Positions 27,983-35,709 of a stretch of DNA of 64,000 bases are shown here, piece after piece (position 1 is the first letter of the stretch; the number at the start of each line of letters is the position of its first letter). Position numbers and translations under genes: made by a program. Location: the NCBI GenBank assembly GCA_029098225.1, contig JAQXNX010000027.1:1-64000 (forward strand), in the 5' to 3' direction. The notes below the pieces were generated by a model, which had not been told where the DNA came from, did not search any database, and saw only the letters and a program-made list of their open reading frames with translations. Source of the DNA: Spirochaetales bacterium. Its GTDB lineage: Bacteria; Spirochaetota; Spirochaetia; Treponematales; Treponemataceae.

Positions 27983-28077
27983 AGACTGACACACTTCGTG
28001 TGCAGTCTAAACCGTTTAATCTCCCGACACCCTTCGGTTGCGGGAGAAACGAATTTCAAATCTGACGGCTTCGCCGC
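27983..28077. repeat. cluster of three TTCG-loop hairpins
   Basis: Three stems stand side by side. AGACTG-a-CACAC-TTC-GTGTG-CAGTCT is at 27983-28008. CGTTT...CTCCCG with CGGGAG-AAACG is at 28013-28051. CGGC-TTC-GCCG is at 28066-28076. All have loops centred on TTC(G). No ORF lies here. The element precedes the fabF terminator. Confidence 0.65.
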
Positions 28078-28091
28078 AGCTTAAATCATAG

Positions 28092-28120
28092 AGACTGTCG
28101 TTTTTTGACGGTCTTTTTTT
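28092..28120 (+). terminator. intrinsic terminator after fabF
   Basis: GACTGTC pairs with GACGGTC (one G-U pair) over a T-rich loop and is followed by seven T residues. Confidence 0.7.
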
Positions 28121-28146
28121 ATCCTTTTTTATTGATAGCCAAAACC

Positions 28147-28175
28147 TTGACAAATAGCTATTGTGCCTTTATCAT
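28147..28175 (+). promoter_or_regulatory. promoter of the Phd/VapC operon
   Basis: TTGACA (28147-28152) and TATCAT (28170-28175) are 17 bp apart. The palindrome AATAGCTATT (28153-28162) lies in the spacer and is a candidate operator for autorepression by the antitoxin complex. Confidence 0.7.
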
Positions 28176-28199
28176 CATACCAGATAACAGGAGGACGCA

Positions 28200-28508
28200 A
28201 TGAATACAGTTCCCGTTTACGAAGCAAAAAACAAACTGCCGCTTTTTATTCATCAGGCAGAGCAGGGAAATCCCCTGGCAATTACCCGTCATAATAATGT
28301 GGTAGCTTACCTTATTTCAAAGGAAGATTTTGAAGAGTTTACTAAGGGCGGTAAAAAAGAAAAGAGTCTGGCAGAAAGAATGCAGGATCGTCGGAAAGAA
28401 TATGGGCTTGAAGATGATGATTTTGATTATACCGAATATTTTGACAGCCTGCGTGAGCGAGGTTATTATGGCCGCCCGGAAGGTGACCATGTTTTTGATG
28501 GAGTGTAA
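28200..28508 (+). CDS. Phd/YefM-family antitoxin
   Basis: A 102-residue antitoxin. The N-terminal DNA-binding fold of the Phd/YefM family is seen in VPVYEAKNKLPLFIHQAEQ, then LAITRHNNVVAYLISKEDFEEF. The acidic, disordered C-terminus (DDDFDYTEYFDSLRERG) would cover the toxin. AGGAGG lies before the ATG. The toxin gene begins 3 bp after the stop. Confidence 0.88.
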   Translation: MNTVPVYEAKNKLPLFIHQAEQGNPLAITRHNNVVAYLISKEDFEEFTKGGKKEKSLAERMQDRRKEYGLEDDDFDYTEYFDSLRERGYYGRPEGDHVFDGV

Positions 28509-28511
28509 TCT

Positions 28512-28943
28512 ATGATCAGACCATATTATCTTCTTGATACCAATATCATTTCTGAAATAATGAGGGCTAGTCCGGATGCAAATGTTTTGAAGAATTTTAC
28601 AGAGCATGAAAAGCTTTGTGCAATTTCTTCTACTACCTGGAATGAACTTCTTTATGGTGTAAATACTATGCCCGCCGGTAAAAAACGTGATTTGATTTTC
28701 GATGATTTAGTTGACGACATTCAGGCTAACTATGAAATTATCCAGTATGATAATCACGCAGCCTGGATTCATGCTGATATCCGTTCACGGCTTAAGGAGC
28801 AGGGAATTGGCATAGATTTTCAGGATTCACAGATTGCTTCAATCGCGGTTTCAAACAATATGATTCTCGTTACCAGAAACACTAAACATTTTGAGCCTAT
28901 TCAGAAGGTTTCGCCGCTTATGCTTGAGAATTGGTTTGAGTAA
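28512..28943 (+). CDS. vapC: VapC-type PIN-domain toxin
   Basis: A 143-residue PIN ribonuclease. The acidic active-site residues are at LLDTNIISE near the N-terminus, TTWNELLYG in the middle and DFQDSQIASIA near residue 105, with the family ending LVTRNTKHFEP. It would cleave RNA (tRNA in studied cases) when the antitoxin is lost. It forms a tight operon with the Phd-like antitoxin upstream. It appears intact. Confidence 0.88.
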   Translation: MIRPYYLLDTNIISEIMRASPDANVLKNFTEHEKLCAISSTTWNELLYGVNTMPAGKKRDLIFDDLVDDIQANYEIIQYDNHAAWIHADIRSRLKEQGIGIDFQDSQIASIAVSNNMILVTRNTKHFEPIQKVSPLMLENWFE

Positions 28944-28963
28944 TAAAATAGTTCAGTCGGCGC

Positions 28964-29011
28964 AAATCTACTACCATAGATTTGGTTAACTCCTTGACGG
29001 AGTTAACCAAA
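28964..29011 (+). repeat. two overlapping hairpins before a surface-protein gene
   Basis: AAATCTA (28964-28970) pairs with TAGATTT (28977-28983). TTTGGTTAACTCC (28981-28993) pairs perfectly with GGAGTTAACCAAA (28999-29011). The arms share the TTT at 28981-28983, so the two stems compete at their junction. No T-tract follows. It may be the vapC 3' end or a leader structure of the next gene. Confidence 0.55.
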
Positions 29012-29034
29012 TTACTATTCATTAAGAGGTGTTT

Positions 29035-29733
29035 ATGAAAAAGTTAGTTGGTTTGCTGGCTGCACTGGTACTGGCTGGTGGAAGTATTTTTGCCGGAGAT
29101 TTTTATAACGGAGATATCCAGATTCAGCTTGGTTTTGCTCTTGATAAGGCAACTGCAGAAGATATTGATGCTGCTATTAATGCAAAAGTATTTAATGGCG
29201 GAATTGAAAGCTGGCATCTTTTTAAGCCTGTTGATATGTTCAGCGTTGGTTTAATGGCTGGTTTTAATGCTGGTGTAGGAAAAACAGACCGATGGTCTAC
29301 TACCTTAACGGGTTTTGGTGATACTAACAGCAAAATGGAGTTAAAGGGAAATAAAGATGGTCTTTCCTGGAACTTGAATTTTAATATAGGACCTGCAGTT
29401 GCTTTTTATGCAGGTGATATAGTTAGAATTGGCGCAAATTTTGGTTTTGCCACAGGTTTTAATTTTGATGAACCATATAAGGCTGAATTTAATACTGAAA
29501 ATATCAGAGGTTCAACAAGTGCATCATTTAAGGCTTCTTATACTGGATTTACAACAGGAGTCCAGGCAAAGTTTTTCCCTGATTTCTTTATAAATCCAGT
29601 AATTGGCTGGCGTTTTATTCGGGGGACTTCTAAATCTGTAGATTATAATGTTGGTTCATTTAAGAGTTCTCTGAATAAAAAATATACATTTACTCAAAAT
29701 GTGATTTATGCAGCTTTAGCATTCAGCTGGTAG
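29035..29733 (+). CDS. small outer-membrane-like beta-barrel protein
   Basis: A 232-residue exported protein. A signal peptide (KKLVGLLAALVLAGGSIFAG) is followed by alternating hydrophobic and polar residues typical of a small beta barrel, with glycine-rich turns and an aromatic C-terminus (IYAALAFSW), which fits BAM recognition. AAGAGGTG lies before ATG 29035; the ORF track begins two codons earlier. A strong terminator follows. The family is not recognised. Confidence 0.65.
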   Translation: MKKLVGLLAALVLAGGSIFAGDFYNGDIQIQLGFALDKATAEDIDAAINAKVFNGGIESWHLFKPVDMFSVGLMAGFNAGVGKTDRWSTTLTGFGDTNSKMELKGNKDGLSWNLNFNIGPAVAFYAGDIVRIGANFGFATGFNFDEPYKAEFNTENIRGSTSASFKASYTGFTTGVQAKFFPDFFINPVIGWRFIRGTSKSVDYNVGSFKSSLNKKYTFTQNVIYAALAFSW

Positions 29734-29782
29734 AATTTCTTTTCAGCTTGGTTGTTTTTATCGGGCTAATAAGTTATTATAA

Positions 29783-29813
29783 GATTGCTTCGTTAGAGGC
29801 AATCTTTTTTTTT
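29783..29813 (+). terminator. terminator after the surface-protein gene
   Basis: GATTGC pairs with GCAATC over a 10-nt loop and is followed by nine T residues. The T-run touches the ribosome binding site of fabZ, so fabZ may depend on readthrough or a promoter inside this gap. Confidence 0.75.
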
Positions 29814-29823
29814 GAGGAATAAA

Positions 29824-30255
29824 ATGGCACTTACTACTGATATCAAATCACTTTTACCACACCGCGAACCTTTTCTTTTTGTAGACGCAATTCTTTCTGC
29901 AGATGAAAAAGGCTGCGTTTGTGAGCATACATTTACAGAAAACGAATTTTTCTTTAAAGGACACTTTCCTGAATACCCTGTAGTTCCTGGAGTTATTCTT
30001 TGTGAAACTATGGCACAGGCAGGAGGAGCTGCTTTGCGTTACCTCAACATTGTTCCGGGAAATGCGCTTTTCTTCTTTGCTACTTTGGATAAGGTAAAAT
30101 TCCGCAATCAGGTTCGACCGGGCGACAAGGTTCGCATGGAAATAGAATTCCTCCGCAACAGCCCAAAGATGATTAAACAGGCCGGCAAAGCCTACGTAGG
30201 CGACACCCTCTGCGCCGAAGCTGAGTGGATGTGCCTGGTAGGCAGCGCCAACTAA
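29824..30255 (+). CDS. fabZ: 3-hydroxyacyl-ACP dehydratase
   Basis: A 143-residue hot-dog-fold enzyme of fatty acid synthesis that removes water from 3-hydroxyacyl-ACP. The catalytic pair is H47 (KGHFPEYPVVPG) and E61 (LCETMAQAGG), with the normal spacing of 14. GAGG precedes ATG 29824; the ORF track start is four codons too early, inside the terminator T-run. The gene is separated from fabD/fabF by the toxin pair and a surface protein. Confidence 0.93.
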   Translation: MALTTDIKSLLPHREPFLFVDAILSADEKGCVCEHTFTENEFFFKGHFPEYPVVPGVILCETMAQAGGAALRYLNIVPGNALFFFATLDKVKFRNQVRPGDKVRMEIEFLRNSPKMIKQAGKAYVGDTLCAEAEWMCLVGSAN

Positions 30256-30560
30256 GCACATCTGCGAGGAGAGTGGAATCGCAGTGCGCGTGAGCGTACA
30301 CGTATATAAACTTCCATACAGATAGCGGCGGGCTTGCCCGACGCATGTGTCTCGTCGGCGCAGCGAACTAAGTGAGCGAGCCGACGAAGTACAATAACTT
30401 CCTTACACAACGCGGCGCCGCAGGCGACGCATGTGTTTGGTTGGTTCTGAAAACTAAACATATTTATGAGCCGAGTGGAATCTACTTCCACACATCATTA
30501 TAAATCACTATAATCAGTTTATCGCGAAAAAATAGATTCCGGGGCAAGCCCGGAATGACA
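30256..30560. repeat. composite GC-rich repeat block
   Basis: This 317-bp gap has no gene. It holds two imperfect direct copies of about 45 bp (30305-30353 and 30394-30440) that share AACTTCC-TACA, GCGGCG and GACGCATGTGT. Between them is a CGTCGGC/GCCGACG stem (30353-30386). GAGTGGAATC occurs at both ends (30271 and 30473). At 30475-30491 GTGGAA pairs with TTCCAC. At 30536-30556 ATTCCGGG pairs with CCCGGAAT. The ORF track start of the next gene lies inside that last hairpin. Confidence 0.7.
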
Positions 30561-30572
30561 CAAGGACATATT

Positions 30573-31898
30573 ATGATAGTAATGAAATTCGGTGGCTCAT
30601 CTGTAGCCAATGCTGAGAGAATTAAGCATGTTGCTTCTATTATTAAGGCTTATCAGGACAAGCGCCCGGCAGTTGTTCTTTCTGCTATGGGTGATACAAC
30701 TGACCATCTTCTTGAGGCAGCTGATAAGGCTGTGGAAGGCGTAGTTGATGTTGCGGGAGTTGCAAAGCTTCACGAGGATACTGCTGGCGAACTTGGAATC
30801 AATATTGAAACAATCCAGGCTCTTTTGACTGAATTAAAACAGCTGCTCACCGGAATTTCAATGCTTAAAGAAATCTCAAAACGTTCCCGCGATTATCTTG
30901 TAAGCTTTGGTGAACGTATGTCTGTGCGCATGATGGCGGCTTATCTTGAGTCTCAGGGAATACCTGCTAAGTTTTATGATGCCTGGGATATCGGAATTGT
31001 ATCTGATTCAAACTATATGTCTGCAGAGCTTTTGGACGAGGTTTGGGAAAATATTCCTTCTCACCTCAATGCCTACAAGAACGGTACAGACAATCATATT
31101 CCTATTGTAACCGGCTTTATTGCAAAGGACAAAAAAGGAAATATTACAACTCTTGGCCGCGGCGGTTCTGACCTTACTGCAACTATGATTGGTGCGGCTA
31201 TGCGCGCTGATGAAGTTCAGACCTGGAAGGACGTAGACGGTATTCTTACAACTGACCCTCGTGTTGTAAAAGAGGCTAAGCCTGTTCCTGAAGTTACTTA
31301 TGAAGAGGCTCAGGAGCTTGCTATGTTTGGAGCTCAGGTTCTGCATCCGCGTAGCATGCTGCCTGTTCGCAAAACTGGAACTCCGGTTCGCGTAAAGAAC
31401 TCTTATAATATTACAAGCCCGGGCTCTATTATCGTAGAAAAGCATAATGGTAAGGTACCTCCGGTTTGTGCAATTACAACTGTAAAGCACATTACTTTGA
31501 TTGATATTATCTCTTCGCGCATGCTGGGTGCTGCAGGCTTCCTTGCTCACGTTTTCAACAATTTCCTTAAATGGAATATCAGTATTGATGTAATTGCTAC
31601 TTCTGAGGTTTCTGTTTCGCTTACTGTAAATACAAAGGCTGATTTAAGTGGACTTGTAAAAGACCTTGAACAGGCCAGTGAAGTTACTGTTAGAACAGGA
31701 AAATCAATCGTTACAATAATTTGTGATGCTGCTCACTCAAGTGCAATTCTTGCAAGCGGTTTTGAAGCTCTTGCAGATGAAGGCATTAATGTGCAGATGA
31801 TTTCTCAGGGTGCCAGCAAGGTAAACATCAGTATGATTGTTGATGATGACGAAGCTGACCGCACGGTTCAGATTTTGCATAACGCTTATTTTAGCTAA
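30573..31898 (+). CDS. lysC: aspartate kinase
   Basis: A 441-residue monofunctional aspartokinase that phosphorylates aspartate, the first step to lysine, threonine and methionine. The N-terminal VMKFGGSSVA nucleotide motif and GRGGSDLTATM are typical, and two ACT domains follow (about residues 300-441; ITLIDIISSRMLG and EALADEGINVQMISQGASKVN), which suggests feedback control by an amino acid. The start at 30573 follows AAGGA. dapB lies downstream across a repeat element. Confidence 0.92.
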   Translation: MIVMKFGGSSVANAERIKHVASIIKAYQDKRPAVVLSAMGDTTDHLLEAADKAVEGVVDVAGVAKLHEDTAGELGINIETIQALLTELKQLLTGISMLKEISKRSRDYLVSFGERMSVRMMAAYLESQGIPAKFYDAWDIGIVSDSNYMSAELLDEVWENIPSHLNAYKNGTDNHIPIVTGFIAKDKKGNITTLGRGGSDLTATMIGAAMRADEVQTWKDVDGILTTDPRVVKEAKPVPEVTYEEAQELAMFGAQVLHPRSMLPVRKTGTPVRVKNSYNITSPGSIIVEKHNGKVPPVCAITTVKHITLIDIISSRMLGAAGFLAHVFNNFLKWNISIDVIATSEVSVSLTVNTKADLSGLVKDLEQASEVTVRTGKSIVTIICDAAHSSAILASGFEALADEGINVQMISQGASKVNISMIVDDDEADRTVQILHNAYFS

Positions 31899-31908
31899 TA
31901 GCGGGTTT

Positions 31909-32059
31909 TAGGGCGGCAGCCCTAGGAGAGAGGGTAGCACGCAACGCGCTCGATTAATCTCGCGAGCCATTCTTTCGATGAGCCTAAAAAATGCAGTGCA
32001 TTTTTTTTAACGGCTCTTCGATTTCAGGCAAGTGCGGGCGTAGGGGGAGACTTCCCCCT
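31909..32059. repeat. palindrome cluster between lysC and dapB
   Basis: TAGGGC-GGCA-GCCCTA lies at 31909-31924. TCGATGAGCC (31975-31984) pairs with GGCTCTTCGA (32012-32021) around AAAAAATGCA/TGCATTTTTT (31986-32006). AGGGGGA/TCCCCCT lies at 32042-32059. The inner T-rich stem may stop transcripts from lysC. No lysine riboswitch features were seen. Confidence 0.65.
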
Positions 32060-32080
32060 CCTTTATGATGGAGGTTTTAT

Positions 32081-32860
32081 ATGAAGATAGCTTTAGTTGG
32101 ATATGGAAAAATGGGACACATGATTGAGCAGGCTGCAAAGCGTGCAGGTCATGAAGTTGTTGCTACAATTGATGTTGTTGCAGAGGATGCTTCTGTAAAA
32201 ATTGCAGCAGGAGATGGAGAAGCTGTAGTTCGTGCTGTAAAATCTAGCGGAGCAGAGGGAATAATTGAATTTTCTCATCCAACAGCAGTAATGGGAAATA
32301 TAAAGGCATTGCTCCCTCTTGGACTTCCAATTGTCGTAGGTACAACTGGATGGAATGACAAAAAAGATGAAGTTGCTGAGCTTGCAAAAAATGTTGGTGG
32401 AGCAATTATGACTTCGGCTAATTTTTCTATTGGCGTAAATATGTTTTACAAAATTGTAGAAGAAGCTTCAAAAATTATGGCGGAGTTTTCTGAATATGAT
32501 GTTGCAACCTGGGAAGCTCATCATAACCAGAAGGCAGATAGCCCTAGTGGAACTGCTCTCGAAGTTGCAAGACGTGTAATGCTCGGCAATCCTTCTAAAA
32601 CAGAAATTGTTACTGATGCTTTTCATGAGCGTCCAAAGGCAAATCAGCTGCATGTAAGTTCTACACGTTGTGGAAATATTCCGGGAACTCATAAGGTTTT
32701 CTTTGATGGAACTGCAGATACAATTGAATTAACTCATACAGCAAGAAGCCGTGAAGGCTTTGCAAATGGAGCTGTTAAGGCTCTGGAAAAACTTGATTCA
32801 GGTTTAAAAAGCGGCCGTCTTGTAAAAGGAAAACTTTTTGAATGGGACGACCTGTTTTAA
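32081..32860 (+). CDS. dapB: 4-hydroxy-tetrahydrodipicolinate reductase
   Basis: A 259-residue NAD(P)H-dependent reductase of the diaminopimelate/lysine pathway, needed for peptidoglycan. The nucleotide motif VGYGKMG and the catalytic H147 and K151 in EAHHNQKADSPSGTAL are clear. GGAGG precedes the ATG. Together with lysC upstream it forms a lysine/DAP segment. The convergent gene downstream begins 2 bp after its stop. Confidence 0.95.
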   Translation: MKIALVGYGKMGHMIEQAAKRAGHEVVATIDVVAEDASVKIAAGDGEAVVRAVKSSGAEGIIEFSHPTAVMGNIKALLPLGLPIVVGTTGWNDKKDEVAELAKNVGGAIMTSANFSIGVNMFYKIVEEASKIMAEFSEYDVATWEAHHNQKADSPSGTALEVARRVMLGNPSKTEIVTDAFHERPKANQLHVSSTRCGNIPGTHKVFFDGTADTIELTHTARSREGFANGAVKALEKLDSGLKSGRLVKGKLFEWDDLF

Positions 32861-32862
32861 TT

Positions 32863-33561
32863 CTATAAAATAAAAACCATTAAGTTTGAAAGGCAGATTG
32901 CAAATTGCGAAAGTATAATTGCAGTCTGCCTTATTTCTTTTGCGAATCGTACATTTTTGTAAACAGATTCTATCAGATAAAAAATAATAGAGAATAATAA
33001 TAAAATCATTCCAATAAAAAGAATTAGATTATTAATTTTATGATTGTAAATTAATGCAACAAAGCTTGCATAGACAAGAAATTCAATAGCGGCAATTGTA
33101 ATAATGAGGACAAAATTTTTTTTGATGGAAAAATTCGTTCCTTTTGAAGAAATAAGAAATAAGGTTGTAACAATAATTCCAAGAAAGATAATTACTGAAA
33201 AAATTGTAAGCCATGCAGGCGGCGTATAAATATAGAAAATTGTTTTATAAAAATTTATCCAGACAAAAACTCCCGCAAGGTAGAAAATCTTGGCAGCAAT
33301 CATAGTTATTTTGTGTTTATTTAAAATCATCATAATCTGGAAAATCCAGAAAAAGAAAATTGCAATTATAGAATACTGAATGCAGTGATATGAATCCGGG
33401 GTATATCTAAAATGAAACAAAAGTGGATTTATAGTAAACAAAGGAAGCAGAAATATAGAAGTAATTTTTGTAATTAATTCTTTTTTTATAAAATAAGAAG
33501 TTATAAAAAGTCCAAAAGTTATAATAAAAAGTGCTGCAAAAAGCCAGTTAATTGGTTCCAT
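32863..33561 (-). CDS. multi-pass membrane protein, unknown function
   Basis: A 232-residue protein with about seven or eight hydrophobic spans separated by short charged loops. Size and topology would fit a YhhN/TMEM86-like protein, but I cannot see decisive motifs. I place the start at 33561 (MEPINWLF), because the ORF track start at 33582 lies inside a -10-like TATGATAAAAT. No Shine-Dalgarno is visible. It converges on dapB with 2 bp between stops. Confidence 0.6.
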   Translation of the reverse strand: MEPINWLFAALFIITFGLFITSYFIKKELITKITSIFLLPLFTINPLLFHFRYTPDSYHCIQYSIIAIFFFWIFQIMMILNKHKITMIAAKIFYLAGVFVWINFYKTIFYIYTPPAWLTIFSVIIFLGIIVTTLFLISSKGTNFSIKKNFVLIITIAAIEFLVYASFVALIYNHKINNLILFIGMILLLFSIIFYLIESVYKNVRFAKEIRQTAIILSQFAICLSNLMVFIL

Positions 33562-33568
33562 ATTCTGC

Positions 33569-33579
33569 ATTTTATCATA
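33569..33579 (-). promoter_or_regulatory. -10 element 7 nt before the membrane-protein start
   Basis: On the minus strand TATGATAAAAT is followed by 7 nt and ATG. The same 11-mer and gap precede the LRR gene at 22299. A leaderless transcript is the likely meaning. Confidence 0.5.
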
Positions 33580-33686
33580 CATTGACCTTTTTTTGCAAAT
33601 TTGCTATTTGTTAAGTATCATTTGAAGCGTAATTTCACGTAACCATGTAATATTGTTACTGTGGAATTATACAGGAGGTCTAAAAA

Positions 33687-34109
33687 ATGAAAAAAATTAT
33701 TATTGCTGCATTGTTTGCTGTGGGAGCTGTTTTTGCACTTAGCGCAGAGGATTCTGTTGATGTTTCTGTCGTAAGAGGTGTTAAGTATCCTGCAGGCGTA
33801 GATGCACCAACTGGAGTATGGCACGATGCTAAATGGGATGCAGACTGGGAATTTGCTACAAACAGCATTGTTCTTAAGAAAGATGGTAAAGTAATTTATG
33901 ATTTTACAAATACTGCAGAAAACTTTAAAGCTTCTGCCGGGCTTTCTGGACTTACAGTAACATTTGATTGTTCTGAAACTGGCCGTTCATATAAATTTGT
34001 AAAACCAATTTCTTTGAATGCTGATCTTGATATGACAATTGACCGCAACGATGTTCCTGCAAAAGATCCAAACAAGCATTACGAAACAAAAATTACCTGG
34101 AATAAATAA
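33687..34109 (+). CDS. small exported protein, unknown function
   Basis: A 140-residue protein with a clear signal peptide (KKIIIAALFAVGAVFALSAE). The mature part has no Cys and alternates polar and hydrophobic residues, which suggests a small beta-sandwich or lipocalin-like fold (GVWHDAKWDADWEF, TGRSYKFVKPISL). AGGAGG precedes the ATG and a strong terminator follows, so it is a single-gene unit. The family is not recognised. Confidence 0.6.
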   Translation: MKKIIIAALFAVGAVFALSAEDSVDVSVVRGVKYPAGVDAPTGVWHDAKWDADWEFATNSIVLKKDGKVIYDFTNTAENFKASAGLSGLTVTFDCSETGRSYKFVKPISLNADLDMTIDRNDVPAKDPNKHYETKITWNK

Positions 34110-34133
34110 ATTTCAGTATTGAAAAATATGTTT

Positions 34134-34178
34134 AAAAAAAGAGGTCTTTCAAAATTACGAAAGACCTCTTTTTTTTTT
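34134..34178 (+). terminator. strong terminator with 17-bp stem
   Basis: AAAAAAAGAGGTCTTTC pairs with GAAAGACCTCTTTTTTT over an 8-nt loop. The A-tract and T-tract make it work in both directions, so it may serve the uracil permease gene on the other strand too, although that gene ends 66 bp further on. Confidence 0.8.
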
Positions 34179-34243
34179 CGAGCACATTTTTACAAAACAA
34201 AAAAATGCTTGAATTAAACAATGACGTTTACGACATTGTTTGA

Positions 34244-35620
34244 TTATGCGTCTTCTTTAGAAAGAATTACATTTGTAAGAATTCCAAGAATTAAAGCGCA
34301 GGCAACTGTTGTAATTGTTACTTTTCCAAAAGAGATTGAGAATCCTCCAACACCAGTAATGAGGATAACAGAAGCTACAAAGAGATTTCTGTTTTTGTTT
34401 AAATCTACACTCTGGAACATCTTCAATCCCGAAACTGCAATAAAGCCGTAAAGTGCAATACAAACTCCTCCCATTACACAAGAAGGAATAGTTTCTAAGA
34501 ATGCAACAATAGGAGTAATCATAGAAAGAATAAGGCAGCAGAATGCACAGCCCCAGATAGAAACTACAGACGCATTTCGTGTAATTGCTACACAACCAAT
34601 TGATTCACCATAAGTTGTATTTGGACATCCGCCAAATAAAGCTCCTGCCATAGAACCGATTCCGTCTCCTAAAAGAGTTCTGTTAAGACCCGGTTCCTTA
34701 AGAAGATCTTTTCCAACAATTGTAGAAAGATTTTTATGGTCTGCAATATGCTCTGCAAAAACTACAAAAGCAACAGGAACATATGCTGTAAAGAGAGTAA
34801 GAAGATAAGTTCCAGATATTCCTTTTAAGCCGTCTGTACCACCAAGCATAAATGTAAATTTAGGGAATGAAAAGTAGGAACTGAATTTTGACCAGTCGAG
34901 GGATGTAAGGGCAGAGTAGTTTATAACTATTAAATTAGAGTTTCCGCTGATTTTTCCGATTAATGCAAAGACTGAAGCGCAAAGGTAACCTGCGAGAATA
35001 CCTAAGATAAAAGGAATCAGTTTCCCCATTTTTTTCCCGTAAGTTGCAAAAAGCATTGTTACTCCGAGTGTGACAATCGCACATATAATTGCAATATAAT
35101 ATGCAGCTGTATGAGCTCCATCTGCTAATACTACTGGAGCAACGTTAGACTTCATTGCATCTCCAACTGCATTTCCTGCAAGTGAAAGTCCGATAATTGC
35201 AACTGTTGGACCGATAATTACCGGTGGCATTAATTTGTTAATCCATTCTACACCAAAAGCCTTTACAATAATGGAAATGATTACATATACAAGGCCTGCC
35301 ATTACAGCACCAATTATAAGTCCCCAATAACCTGCGGCCATAGATGCTGCACCGGCAAAAGCTGTGCTCATTGAACCAATGAAAGCAAAAGAACTTCCTA
35401 AAAAAACAGGGCTGGAACTTTTTGTAAACAATAAGTAAACAATAGATCCAACCCCTGCGCCGAATAATGCAGCCGATGCTGTAAGTTCACATCCGCAATT
35501 TCCGTTAATAATAGCCGGAACTGCAATAGTAGCAGCCATAATTGCAAGCAGCTGCTGCAATGCAAACAGTACAACTTTACCAAATTTTGGTTTGTCTTTG
35601 ATTCCGTAAATCAAATCCAT
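34244..35620 (-). CDS. uraA: uracil/xanthine permease (NCS2 family)
   Basis: A 458-residue inner-membrane nucleobase symporter with about 14 spans. The motifs that hold the base in UraA are present: FAEHIADHKNLS (first Glu) and PNTTYGESIG (second Glu). LLAIMAATIAVPAI and SSPVFLGSSFAF fit the family. AAGGAG lies before the ATG. Uracil is the best guess because of the AEHIADH and TTYGE forms; xanthine cannot be excluded. Confidence 0.85.
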   Translation of the reverse strand: MDLIYGIKDKPKFGKVVLFALQQLLAIMAATIAVPAIINGNCGCELTASAALFGAGVGSIVYLLFTKSSSPVFLGSSFAFIGSMSTAFAGAASMAAGYWGLIIGAVMAGLVYVIISIIVKAFGVEWINKLMPPVIIGPTVAIIGLSLAGNAVGDAMKSNVAPVVLADGAHTAAYYIAIICAIVTLGVTMLFATYGKKMGKLIPFILGILAGYLCASVFALIGKISGNSNLIVINYSALTSLDWSKFSSYFSFPKFTFMLGGTDGLKGISGTYLLTLFTAYVPVAFVVFAEHIADHKNLSTIVGKDLLKEPGLNRTLLGDGIGSMAGALFGGCPNTTYGESIGCVAITRNASVVSIWGCAFCCLILSMITPIVAFLETIPSCVMGGVCIALYGFIAVSGLKMFQSVDLNKNRNLFVASVILITGVGGFSISFGKVTITTVACALILGILTNVILSKEDA

Positions 35621-35639
35621 TTTAATAACTCCTTTTTCA

Positions 35640-35700
35640 TTGTTGATTTTAAACTATTATATTATATTAAAAGAAGGTGGTAAAGAATTTTTCCATATAG
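35640..35700. promoter_or_regulatory. divergent promoter region
   Basis: An A/T-rich stretch with TATTATATTATATT on the + strand gives -10-like boxes in both directions, between uraA (minus) and the hydrolase gene (plus). Exact -35 boxes could not be fixed by eye. Confidence 0.4.
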
Positions 35701-35709
35701 AGGATTTTT

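Noticed and set aside
30256-32080. Lysine riboswitch before lysC or dapB
   Set aside because: The gaps contain only repeat-type palindromes; the conserved L-box core was not found.
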